A DNA stretch of 7,098 bases from Candidatus Poseidoniaceae archaeon (GCA_013329925.1 DUJK01000086.1:1-7098); one strand, 5' to 3'. Shown: positions 1 to 6,147, counted from the stretch's first letter. The notes: generated by a model not told the origin, from the letters alone. A program made the numbers and translations.

Positions 1-1757
1 GAGTAGTTATTGAAGTTAAGAATAATGCAGACCCTCATGCGGTTTTGAACCAATTATACAAATCAAGTCGTTTGCAAGAATCCTATTCTGCTAACATGAT
101 GGGAATATTAGACGGCAGACCAGTTTTACTTACTCTACCGGTGATTCTACATACTTATGTTGGACACAGAGAATCGGTAATCGAGCGTCGCGCTATCTTT
201 GAACTAGAAAAAGCCGAATCTAGGGCTCACATATTAGAAGGACTAGTCAAAGCACAAGATCGGATTGATGATGTTATTGCAGTAGGTAAAGCAAGTGCCA
301 GCCGTGAACAGTTTGAAACTATTTTGCGAGGTGATGAAACCATGAGTGGAATAGAAAAGTTTGATTTCAGTGAAGCGCAAGCCAAAGCAATAGCTGAGAG
401 AAGATTATACCAACTGAGTCGGCTTGACGTTGAAAAAGTACAAAATGAGTATTCTGAGTTGCAAATCAAGATAGCAGATCTTAATGATATTATTTCATCA
501 AGGCTAAGAAGATTAGACATATTGCTCAATGAACTTAATGAAATGGTTGAGAAGCACGGAGATGATAGGCGTTCTTACATTGACCCAATGCCACTTTCAA
601 TGGATCGTGAAGATTTAATCGAAGAGCGAGCAATTGCTATCACTCTTAGTGAGGACAATTATATCAGGCATTTACCAGTCGAATCATTTAGAGTTCAAAA
701 CAGGGGCGGCAAAGGTCTCAAGGGAGTAGCTACTAAGGCTGAAGATACACCACAACTAATCATTACATGTTTCAGTAAAGACAGATTATTGATATTTACC
801 GATCAAGGTCGTGTTTATGGTCTAAAGGCTTGGGAAACACCACTTGGTAGTAGACATTCTAGAGGCGGTCATATTAGGAATTTATTAGAAAGCCTCAGGG
901 ATGATGAAAACATTGTAACAATACTTCCAATATCAAGAGAGCAATTAGAAAACGCAGAGGGTAACTACTTACTATTTGCCACTAGATTGGGATTGATAAA
1001 GAAAACTCGATTAGAAGAATATGTCAAAATCAACCGCAATGGAAAATATGCTCTTAGATTCAAATTAGATGGGGACAGTTTAGTCAATGTAAGGTGTGGT
1101 ACTGATGATTCAGATATCGTAATGATTTCCAGCACAGGGTTTGCTAGCAGATTTGCCTGCGGCAAAATTAGAGCATCCGGAAGAGTTTCAGCTGGTGTTT
1201 ATGGCATCAAAACAGGTACTAGGAAAGGTGCAGATGGGGGACACGTTGTTGGCATGATTGCAACAGATAATACTGAAACACAAATCTTGACAATTTCAAA
1301 GAATGGAATGGCTAAGCGAAGTCGACTGGGTACAGCAGAAAAAATACCATACTTAGATGCTGATGGAATCCAGAAAGTGGATAAGGACACTGGTGATTTA
1401 ATGGAGCGCACTGATGGTTACAGAAAAACTAATCCCGGGGCAAAGGGTGCTTTCACTATGAATATCAATAAGGATGAGAATGATGAAATAATTGCAGCCA
1501 GACATATTCCTGACCTAGAAGATAATCTGTTTGTGTTGACTAAGAAGGGTATGATGATCAGGCTTAGAGCAAATCAAACAAAAGAGACTAAATCCAAGAA
1601 ATCAAAAGGAACAAGAATTATGGAATTAAGGAACAAGGACAAATCTGGGTTTACTGATGAAATTATTTTTGTCGCTAGATTGCCTGCTGATTTGATTGAA
1701 GATGAAGATGAGTTTGCCTCAGAACAATCCAGTGATGCACTAAATGAAGAAGAGTGA
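1..1757 (+). CDS. gyrA: DNA gyrase subunit A, C-terminal part (5' end outside window)
   Basis: GyrA is the DNA-cleaving and DNA-wrapping subunit of the A2B2 gyrase that introduces negative supercoils using ATP. The frame is open to the left edge (first whole codon at base 3, reading VVIEVKNNADPHAVLNQLY), so the leucine TTG at 45 is not the true start. About 585 residues are visible. They begin near the end of the cleavage core (LYKSSRLQESY, then HRESVIERRAIFELEKAESRAHILEGL). The coiled-coil gate follows (QAKAIAERRLYQLSRLDVEKV...EYSEL). Last comes a C-terminal beta-pinwheel domain. Its GyrA box reads QNRGGKG at 696-716, which favours GyrA over ParC. Repeated blade motifs follow (RLGLIKKT, GFASRF, NGMAKR, KGMMIRL) and the protein ends in an acidic tail (EDEDEF...NEEE). 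The catalytic tyrosine lies upstream, out of view. Gyrase in an archaeon implies an old bacterial origin. A roughly 29-residue stretch at 1329-1415 appears inserted in one blade. Confidence 0.95.
   Translation, partial: VVIEVKNNADPHAVLNQLYKSSRLQESYSANMMGILDGRPVLLTLPVILHTYVGHRESVIERRAIFELEKAESRAHILEGLVKAQDRIDDVIAVGKASASREQFETILRGDETMSGIEKFDFSEAQAKAIAERRLYQLSRLDVEKVQNEYSELQIKIADLNDIISSRLRRLDILLNELNEMVEKHGDDRRSYIDPMPLSMDREDLIEERAIAITLSEDNYIRHLPVESFRVQNRGGKGLKGVATKAEDTPQLIITCFSKDRLLIFTDQGRVYGLKAWETPLGSRHSRGGHIRNLLESLRDDENIVTILPISREQLENAEGNYLLFATRLGLIKKTRLEEYVKINRNGKYALRFKLDGDSLVNVRCGTDDSDIVMISSTGFASRFACGKIRASGRVSAGVYGIKTGTRKGADGGHVVGMIATDNTETQILTISKNGMAKRSRLGTAEKIPYLDADGIQKVDKDTGDLMERTDGYRKTNPGAKGAFTMNINKDENDEIIAARHIPDLEDNLFVLTKKGMMIRLRANQTKETKSKKSKGTRIMELRNKDKSGFTDEIIFVARLPADLIEDEDEFASEQSSDALNEEE
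696..716 (+). other. GyrA box (QNRGGKG) in gyrA
   Basis: These seven codons match the GyrA box, the consensus Q(R/K)RGGRG-like motif in the first blade of the C-terminal domain. In bacterial gyrase it is needed to wrap DNA and so to supercoil negatively. Here the second position is Asn instead of the usual Arg or Lys; the R-G-G-K-G core is intact. Confidence 0.8.
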
Positions 1758-1767
1758 TTATTAAATC
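1758..1767 (+). promoter_or_regulatory. possible TATA-like box ahead of the LeuA-like gene
   Basis: An AT-only run (TTATTAAAT) begins directly after the gyrA stop codon. If it works as an archaeal TATA box, transcription would start near 1788-1790 and give a leader of about 40 bases that includes the Shine-Dalgarno site. It may equally be chance AT-richness, with the downstream gene read through from gyrA across the 71-base gap. Confidence 0.25.
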
Positions 1768-1816
1768 GACGACTTCAAATTGAATAACGCCTGTGGGTAA
1801 CATACCCGAGTGTCTA

Positions 1817-1824
1817 GAGGTGAT
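1817..1824 (+). promoter_or_regulatory. strong Shine-Dalgarno site that fixes the start of the LeuA-like gene
   Basis: GAGGTGAT is complementary to the conserved anti-Shine-Dalgarno end of 16S rRNA. The ATG at 1829 begins four bases after the element ends. This makes the ATG at 1829 a better start than the in-frame GTG at 1793, whose extra 12 codons would contain the ribosome binding site itself. Confidence 0.8.
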
Positions 1825-1828
1825 ACCG

Positions 1829-3085
1829 ATGAATCCAAATAAGTTAATTTATGATTGGAATGTTATCGATTACGAGATTAATCGTAATCCAGCAAACCAT
1901 CCTCACGATGTATGGTTTGATGATGAAACATTAAGGGATGGATTACAAAGCCCAAGTGCGAGGAATCCCTCTATAGAGCAAAAGATTGAACTGCTTTCAT
2001 ACATGGAAAGGTTGGGCATTCAAAAAGTTGATTTAGGCCTTCCAGGTGCTGGTCCATTTCATCGAGAACACATAAGTGCAATGCTTTCGCACATATCTGA
2101 GAATGATTATCAAATTAGGCCTGGTGCTGCTGTTAGGACATTAATGCATGACATTGAACCACTAGTTGAGATGCAACAACAACATGGAATGGAAATACAA
2201 GCATCAGCCTTTCTAGGAACTAGTCCAATTAGGCAATATACTGAAGGATGGACTATGGAGAAATTGATTTCTACAATGGAAAAAGCAGTCTCATATGCAG
2301 TAGAAAACGAAGTACCGGTTATGTTTGTGACTGAAGACACTACACGTTCAAACCCCGAAGATGTCAAAGCAATCTATCAAAGAGCTATGGAGCTTGGTGT
2401 CAGAAGACTTTGTGTTTGTGATACTTGCGGCCATGTAACTCCAAATGGAGTTAAGAAATTGCTGAATTTTATTGATGAAGAGGTGATTAAAGACGGTGGT
2501 TATCAAAGAAATCAAATTGAGGTTAACTGGCATGGCCACCAAGACCGCGGTCTAGGTGTTGCCAACAATATTGCTGCAGTTGAGGCTGGTGCAGATGTGA
2601 TTCACGGAACGGCTCTCGGCGTAGGGGAAAGGGCAGGAAATGCCCCAATGGATCAAACTTTGGTAAATCTCAAATTAATGGGTGTAATAGAAAACGATTT
2701 GACTTTACTTGATGAGTATACTAGAATGGCAAATAAGTATATTGAAGTTCCATTACCGCGCAATTATCCAATATTTGGTACAGATGCGTTTGAAACTGGG
2801 ACCGGAGTCCATGCTTCAGCAGTTATCAAAGCAATGCGAAAAGGCGATGATTGGTTGGCAGACAGAGTTTATTCAGGTGTGCCTGCAGGTGATTTTGGAC
2901 TTAAGCAGGTAATTCGTATTGGTCACATGGCTGGACGATCAAACATAATCTGGTGGCTTGAACAAAACGGCTACGAGGTTACAGATGAATTGGTAGCGCA
3001 CATGTTCGAGGTCGCTAAAAACCAAAGTAGGAATATGACTGATGCAGAGGTTGAATCCGAAGTTTCCCAATATTTGAATAGTTGA
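1829..3085 (+). CDS. LeuA-like acyl-CoA condensing enzyme (2-isopropylmalate/homocitrate/citramalate synthase family)
   Basis: A 418-residue member of the HMGL-like (DRE-TIM metallolyase) superfamily. These cytosolic enzymes condense or cleave acyl-CoA with 2-oxoacids at a divalent metal. Visible motifs in order are: DETLRDGLQS at 32-41 (R36 and D37 catalytic and metal-binding); TEDTTRSNPEDV at 168-179; CVCDTCGHVTPNG at 195-207; the metal-binding HGH within NWHGHQDRGLGVANN at 233-247; and GVGERAGNAPMD at 264-275. A short helical segment follows (FGTDAFETGTGVHASA at 316-331). The C-terminal LeuA regulatory domain is absent: family members that carry it run to about 500 residues. RDGLQ replaces the usual LeuA RDGEQ, and GHMAGR stands where GKHSGR is usual, so the substrate is uncertain. 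Leucine-pathway 2-isopropylmalate synthase is the default guess; a distinct subfamily is equally possible. The start at 1829 rests on a strong Shine-Dalgarno site; a GTG at 1793 would add 12 residues. Confidence 0.85.
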   Translation: MNPNKLIYDWNVIDYEINRNPANHPHDVWFDDETLRDGLQSPSARNPSIEQKIELLSYMERLGIQKVDLGLPGAGPFHREHISAMLSHISENDYQIRPGAAVRTLMHDIEPLVEMQQQHGMEIQASAFLGTSPIRQYTEGWTMEKLISTMEKAVSYAVENEVPVMFVTEDTTRSNPEDVKAIYQRAMELGVRRLCVCDTCGHVTPNGVKKLLNFIDEEVIKDGGYQRNQIEVNWHGHQDRGLGVANNIAAVEAGADVIHGTALGVGERAGNAPMDQTLVNLKLMGVIENDLTLLDEYTRMANKYIEVPLPRNYPIFGTDAFETGTGVHASAVIKAMRKGDDWLADRVYSGVPAGDFGLKQVIRIGHMAGRSNIIWWLEQNGYEVTDELVAHMFEVAKNQSRNMTDAEVESEVSQYLNS

Positions 3086-4399
3086 TTATTCAAATTCCCG
3101 GTAAGTATCTGGATTATTATGGTTAGAATTCGAGTTAACCCACTCGCTATCGACGCTTCCACCACTCCATTCTCCATCTAGTGCAACTTCGTCAACATCA
3201 ATTTCGTCTCGCCATGACGGTTCTTCATCTGAACCACAGACAATGAAATAGCCATTTTTATCTATCTGCTGTTCTAGTAGTCTTATATGTTTAGCAACCG
3301 GTAAAAAGTGCCCGACAGGCATTCCTGAGGCGGTAAATGGATTAGTTGCAGCGCCGATTAATAATCCATCTTCTGGAGCGACAATATCAACAGTAAGTCC
3401 CGGAGTGGCGGGATCAGATATAGTTGCTATAACTTCTCCCTCTCTCATTACAGAACCGGAGGAGACAAACATATCGAGTAATCCTCCTTCACTAGCTCTA
3501 AGCCACCTTGAACCACTTGCAAGCATCCTAAACCTTGGCCTATTTGGTGTTCCAGGCACCATTCTTAACGACCTGAGTATATTCATTACGCCGTTTATTG
3601 CCACCTTTACAGTGGTATTATCAAGCAAATTTGCCCCACCACCCTCATAAGTGATCGATGGTATGTCTTGCTCATTAGCTGCCTTTCTAAGTGATCCCTT
3701 TGGCGGTTTAGAATCAAGTAAGATTTCAATTCCAAAGGCTTTTGCTAGTATGTTAGAACTAGCATGAGCTAAATCAACTCTAATTTGCGGCATATTTGAG
3801 CGGCCTTTGGCTGCGCTGTGCAAGTCTATAATTGCATCACTGTCATTTAGTAAGTATTTCCATACTTGGGCGGCTACTCGCTTTGTTGTGGAGCCATTGA
3901 AATCACCAGGAAAATTTCTGTTCAAATCTCGACCATCAGGAAAGTATCTCGATTTACTTCGGTATCCTGGCAGATTGACAACTGGCACAATTCTCAAAGT
4001 TCCTGCCATTTGATTTGGGTCTAATGATTTGCCGATGTCGGTAAATGCATTTGACAACAGATGTGTACATGCTGAAGCACCAGTTAATTCATCTCCGTGA
4101 ATACCGCCTAGTACGGTGATTGTTGGACCTGGTCTTATTCCATGTATTACGGTTACAGGAATTGGCCATGGGTCTCCTAGATCAACTTCTAGAAGCGGGA
4201 GTGAAATCGTTCTTATAGTTCCTGGTTTCACTATTTTACGAAATAGTCTAATGTTACCCCATTCTGCTCCACGATCCCATTCTGGACGATCTTCTGTTTG
4301 ATGGGCAGCCAAAGCTTCTTGAATTGCCATTTTACGACGTTTTGGTAATTCATGGGCAACTCTTACTTTGGTCTTTTTGACCTTCTTACCGTTGCCCAT
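3086..4399 (-). CDS. succinylglutamate desuccinylase/aspartoacylase (AstE/AspA) family zinc amidohydrolase
   Basis: A 437-residue protein of the M14 AstE/AspA family, zinc enzymes that remove acyl groups from N-acyl amino acids or related amides. The zinc and active-site motifs are clear: GGIHGDELTG at 99-108 (H101 and E104), GRDLNRNFPGD at 156-166, the third ligand in IDLHSAA at 191-197 (H194), and the probable catalytic glutamate in TYEGGG at 250-255 (E252). A beta-rich C-terminal domain follows (SEGGLLDMFVSSG, then VDIVAPEDGLLIGAA), resembling the barrel-sandwich domain of this family. The N-terminus is strongly basic (MGNGKKVKKTKVR...KRRK) and the last ~50 residues are acidic and Asn-rich, outside the conserved fold. 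No signal peptide is seen. The substrate cannot be assigned, and no arginine-catabolism or RimK-like partner is in the window. The ATG at 4399 lacks a Shine-Dalgarno; Met24 (4330) is an alternative. Confidence 0.88.
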   Translation of the reverse strand: MGNGKKVKKTKVRVAHELPKRRKMAIQEALAAHQTEDRPEWDRGAEWGNIRLFRKIVKPGTIRTISLPLLEVDLGDPWPIPVTVIHGIRPGPTITVLGGIHGDELTGASACTHLLSNAFTDIGKSLDPNQMAGTLRIVPVVNLPGYRSKSRYFPDGRDLNRNFPGDFNGSTTKRVAAQVWKYLLNDSDAIIDLHSAAKGRSNMPQIRVDLAHASSNILAKAFGIEILLDSKPPKGSLRKAANEQDIPSITYEGGGANLLDNTTVKVAINGVMNILRSLRMVPGTPNRPRFRMLASGSRWLRASEGGLLDMFVSSGSVMREGEVIATISDPATPGLTVDIVAPEDGLLIGAATNPFTASGMPVGHFLPVAKHIRLLEQQIDKNGYFIVCGSDEEPSWRDEIDVDEVALDGEWSGGSVDSEWVNSNSNHNNPDTYREFE

Positions 4400-4451
4400 G
4401 GCTAGGCCAATCAGTCATTGTCAATGAATTGTACTGCTGAAAAATAGTCGC

Positions 4452-4458
4452 AATAAAC
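4452..4458 (+). promoter_or_regulatory. possible TATA-like box for the hotdog/SprT-like pair
   Basis: AATAAAC, in the context GCAATAAACAA, is centred about 30 bases before the ATG at 4485. That spacing suits an archaeal promoter with a transcript starting at or just before the start codon. A similar CAATAAA element lies about 28 bases before the minus-strand gene that starts at 6123. A second AT-rich stretch (GAAAAATAG, 4439-4447) is an alternative. Confidence 0.35.
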
Positions 4459-4484
4459 AAGGACGTCTAATACTTGGACGGACT

Positions 4485-4952
4485 ATGACAGACCTAGGAG
4501 TTCAACAAATGTACGCACCAAATTCTATTTGTTTTGGTTGCGGGCCAGCAAATGAGAAAGGATTGAGAATTTCCAGCCATCGTATTGAAAATGGATTGTC
4601 TATGGAATTTCAACCAAGTGACTTCCATCAAGCATTCCCCGGCATGATTAATGGTGGTATTATTGGAACGTTGCTTGACTGTCATGGCAATTGGACTGCT
4701 GCAGTAGCCCTTATGGACCACAATTCTTTGGATGAACCACCTTGTACCGTTACTGCTTCCTATTCTGTTAAATTGAGAAGGCCAACACCAGTGGGTTGCA
4801 AACTTATCGTTACCAGTCAGGTTATTGAGTTAGATGGAAACAAAGTAAAAGTCGAATTATTACTCGAAGCCAACGGCAAGATTTGCGCCACAGGAGAAGG
4901 ATTATTTGTGGCAGTGAAAGAAGGTCATCCTGCATATCATAGGTGGAATTAG
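4485..4952 (+). CDS. hotdog-fold thioesterase-like protein (PaaI/4HBT superfamily)
   Basis: A 155-residue protein, single-domain size for a hotdog thioesterase, a family that usually hydrolyses acyl-CoA in the cytosol. The N-terminal CFGCGPANEKGL (16-27) is typical of a PaaI-like subgroup. HQAFPGMINGGIIGTLLDCHG (48-68) is the hotdog central-helix region, with Asp65 a candidate catalytic residue. The later strands (TVTASYSVKLRRPTPVG, then VKVELLLEANGKICATGEGLFV) complete the fold. The acyl substrate is unknown. Only four bases separate it from the SprT-like gene, whose ribosome binding site lies inside its last codons, so the two are probably co-transcribed. The start is ambiguous: 4485 suits a near-leaderless transcript from the TATA-like box at 4452, while Met9 at 4509 has a GGAG eight bases upstream. 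All conserved motifs remain with either start. Confidence 0.85.
   Translation: MTDLGVQQMYAPNSICFGCGPANEKGLRISSHRIENGLSMEFQPSDFHQAFPGMINGGIIGTLLDCHGNWTAAVALMDHNSLDEPPCTVTASYSVKLRRPTPVGCKLIVTSQVIELDGNKVKVELLLEANGKICATGEGLFVAVKEGHPAYHRWN
4497..4500 (+). promoter_or_regulatory. possible Shine-Dalgarno for an alternative start at 4509
   Basis: GGAG (in CTAGGAG) sits eight bases before the in-frame ATG at 4509. If used, the thioesterase-like protein would be 147 residues and begin MYAPNSICFGCG. It competes with the longer start at 4485. Confidence 0.4.
4941..4946 (+). promoter_or_regulatory. ribosome binding site of the SprT-like gene inside the upstream gene
   Basis: AGGTGG ends ten bases before the ATG at 4957 and overlaps the last sense codons of the thioesterase-like gene, whose stop is TAG at 4950-4952. 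The arrangement suggests that translation of the two genes is coupled on one transcript. Confidence 0.5.
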
Positions 4953-4956
4953 ATTA

Positions 4957-5487
4957 ATGGCTAAACCTTCTAAACAACAACTAGAGCAACTAGATAATCT
5001 AAGAGTGATTGTTGTTGAAATTATGAGGGATATGACTATATGGGAAAATTTTGATTTGGATTTATTATATCAAATACCACTTGCAGTCCTAAAGAGAAAC
5101 GCAACACAACGTCATGGTGCAACAAAATGGCAGCGAGGCATCTCTAGAGATCAATTGGGTCTAGAATTTGTTGAAGTAATAGAATTACATCCAGAATTAT
5201 TGTCTGGAAATTGGAATGCATATGCCGCTTTTGTACTGCACCATGAGTTTATTCATGCTTTAGGATTTCACAATCATAATGCAGAATTTAGACACATAGA
5301 ATATTCTTGGCCCGGAGTTGAAGCAGGAGTAATAGGCCCAGAATTCACTGAATATTTACGAAGAAGGTCTGCTAAATGGTTGTGGGAATGTTCGACATGT
5401 TCCAAGAGTTTCCCGAGGAAAAAACCTAGTAAAGGGAAGTATAGGTGTAGAAAATGTTCAACTATTCTAACTGATGTCCAAACCTGA
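4957..5487 (+). CDS. SprT-like zinc metalloprotease domain protein with C-terminal zinc ribbon
   Basis: A 176-residue protein of the SprT-like type, related to the catalytic domain of Spartan/Wss1 proteases that digest proteins crosslinked to DNA. That role is established for eukaryotic relatives and only inferred here. The zinc-protease motif HEFIH lies at 96-100 (H96 and H100 ligands, E97 catalytic), followed by ALGFHNHNAEFR. His107 in the H-x-x-x-F position is the likely third ligand; His105 is the alternative. Spacing does not fit the metzincin HExxHxxGxxH, since residue 106 is Asn. The C-terminus holds a zinc ribbon with CSTC at 145-148 and CRKC at 164-167, separated by a Lys-rich loop. 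No transmembrane or signal segment is seen. It follows the thioesterase-like gene by four bases, and its stop abuts the stop of the minus-strand gene. Gyrase and Hel308 genes nearby fit a genome-maintenance role but do not prove it. Confidence 0.85.
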   Translation: MAKPSKQQLEQLDNLRVIVVEIMRDMTIWENFDLDLLYQIPLAVLKRNATQRHGATKWQRGISRDQLGLEFVEVIELHPELLSGNWNAYAAFVLHHEFIHALGFHNHNAEFRHIEYSWPGVEAGVIGPEFTEYLRRRSAKWLWECSTCSKSFPRKKPSKGKYRCRKCSTILTDVQT

Positions 5488-5531
5488 TTACTTTTTCGAT
5501 TTTTTCTTTCCTTTGCCTTTTTTGGCTTTTT
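5488..5531 (+). terminator. probable U-rich terminator of the SprT-like transcript
   Basis: Starting at the base after the SprT-like stop codon, the plus strand carries closely spaced T runs: T5 at 5492-5496, T6 at 5500-5505, T6 at 5518-5523 and T5 at 5527-5531, with shorter runs between. Archaeal RNA polymerase is known to terminate at oligo-T tracts without needing a hairpin. The same bases encode the Lys-rich tail of the minus-strand gene. Confidence 0.45.
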
Positions 5532-6123
5532 GTTCTGCCTTGTCAATTACTTCTTCAACGTCCATATCTGCATCTTTTGCAGCCTTTTTTATTGTAGACT
5601 TTTCTGCTTCAGAAATTTCACCATCTTTGGCTGCAGATTTGACTGCTGCCTCAACATTCATTTTTGCCGCATCTTCATCGGATATTCCCAAAGCAGTTTG
5701 GAAAGATTTCAATTCTTGAAGTTCCTCTTCTGTAATCACTCCATCTGACCATGCTGATTCGTAAGCCTCAAGCAAGAAATCCTTGTACGCTTCTGGATTT
5801 AGTAAAACATCTCTAATTAAACCATGATTTGGTGAAGAATCAATTGATTCCGACATATCTAGTATCGCAATAGAGCGTCTAACTTCTTTGACAGCCATAT
5901 CCTTTAGGCCATGCCCAGCCCAAACAGCACCGGCTGCGACAACCGCAGCGGCGAACCATCTCATGATGCTCTGGTCAACTAAATCACCTGGTTCAATTAA
6001 GTGAAATATACCTAATACTGCCATAGCAGCACCACACATGACCTCAACCCAATCATTTAGATCTGGTTCATCATCAAAAACCGATAATCTCTCTTCAATT
6101 ATCGAATCCATATCGTCGCTCAT
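5488..6123 (-). CDS. predicted two-helix membrane protein with TerB-like domain and Lys-rich tail
   Basis: A 211-residue protein of unknown function. An acidic N-terminus (MSDDMDSIIEERL) precedes two likely transmembrane or hairpin segments, around residues 25-43 (WVEVMCGAAMAVLGIFHLI) and 55-73 (RWFAAAVVAAGAVWAGHGL). A soluble helical region follows with two similar units 40 residues apart: SDGVITEEELQELK from 126 and KDGEISEAEKSTIK from 166. The DG-x-I-(T/S)-E pattern recalls TerB-like domains. It also resembles EF-hand loops, but the first two acidic calcium ligands are missing. The tail (KAEQKAKKGKGKKKSKK) is strongly basic and might bind nucleic acid or acidic lipid head groups. No Shine-Dalgarno precedes the ATG at 6123; a TATA-like AATAAAA about 28 bases upstream suggests a leaderless mRNA. 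TerB-like is a pattern-based call of moderate certainty. Confidence 0.75.
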   Translation of the reverse strand: MSDDMDSIIEERLSVFDDEPDLNDWVEVMCGAAMAVLGIFHLIEPGDLVDQSIMRWFAAAVVAAGAVWAGHGLKDMAVKEVRRSIAILDMSESIDSSPNHGLIRDVLLNPEAYKDFLLEAYESAWSDGVITEEELQELKSFQTALGISDEDAAKMNVEAAVKSAAKDGEISEAEKSTIKKAAKDADMDVEEVIDKAEQKAKKGKGKKKSKK

Positions 6124-6147
6124 GTTAGATATGCAGTAGCCGGCGGG

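Noticed and set aside
45..47. TTG at 45 as the start codon of gyrA
   Set aside because: The frame is open upstream to the left edge, and the residues encoded before it match the GyrA core, so this is an internal leucine codon.
1794..1808. Small hairpin GGGT-AACAT-ACCC as a gyrA terminator or regulatory element
   Set aside because: The stem is only four pairs plus a wobble, with no T tract after it, and would be expected by chance.
1793..1828. GTG at 1793 as the start of the LeuA-like gene
   Set aside because: The strong GAGGTGAT site at 1817-1824 lies inside this extension and is well placed for the ATG at 1829.
4957..5487. Archaemetzincin (HExxHxxGxxH) identity for the SprT-like protein
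   Set aside because: The third-ligand position is Asn, not His, and the metzincin CxxC arrangement is absent. The H-x-x-x-F and zinc-ribbon pattern fits SprT-like better.
5474..5719. Plus-strand open frame opposite the TerB-like gene
   Set aside because: It is the antisense of a gene with clear domain structure. Its Phe/Ser-rich product reflects the Lys- and Glu-rich codons of the other strand, and no start signal was seen.
5610..5860. Calcium-binding EF-hands in the TerB-like protein
   Set aside because: The DG-x-I-x-x-x-E core is present, but the first two acidic ligand positions are Ser and Trp in the first unit, so canonical calcium binding is unlikely.
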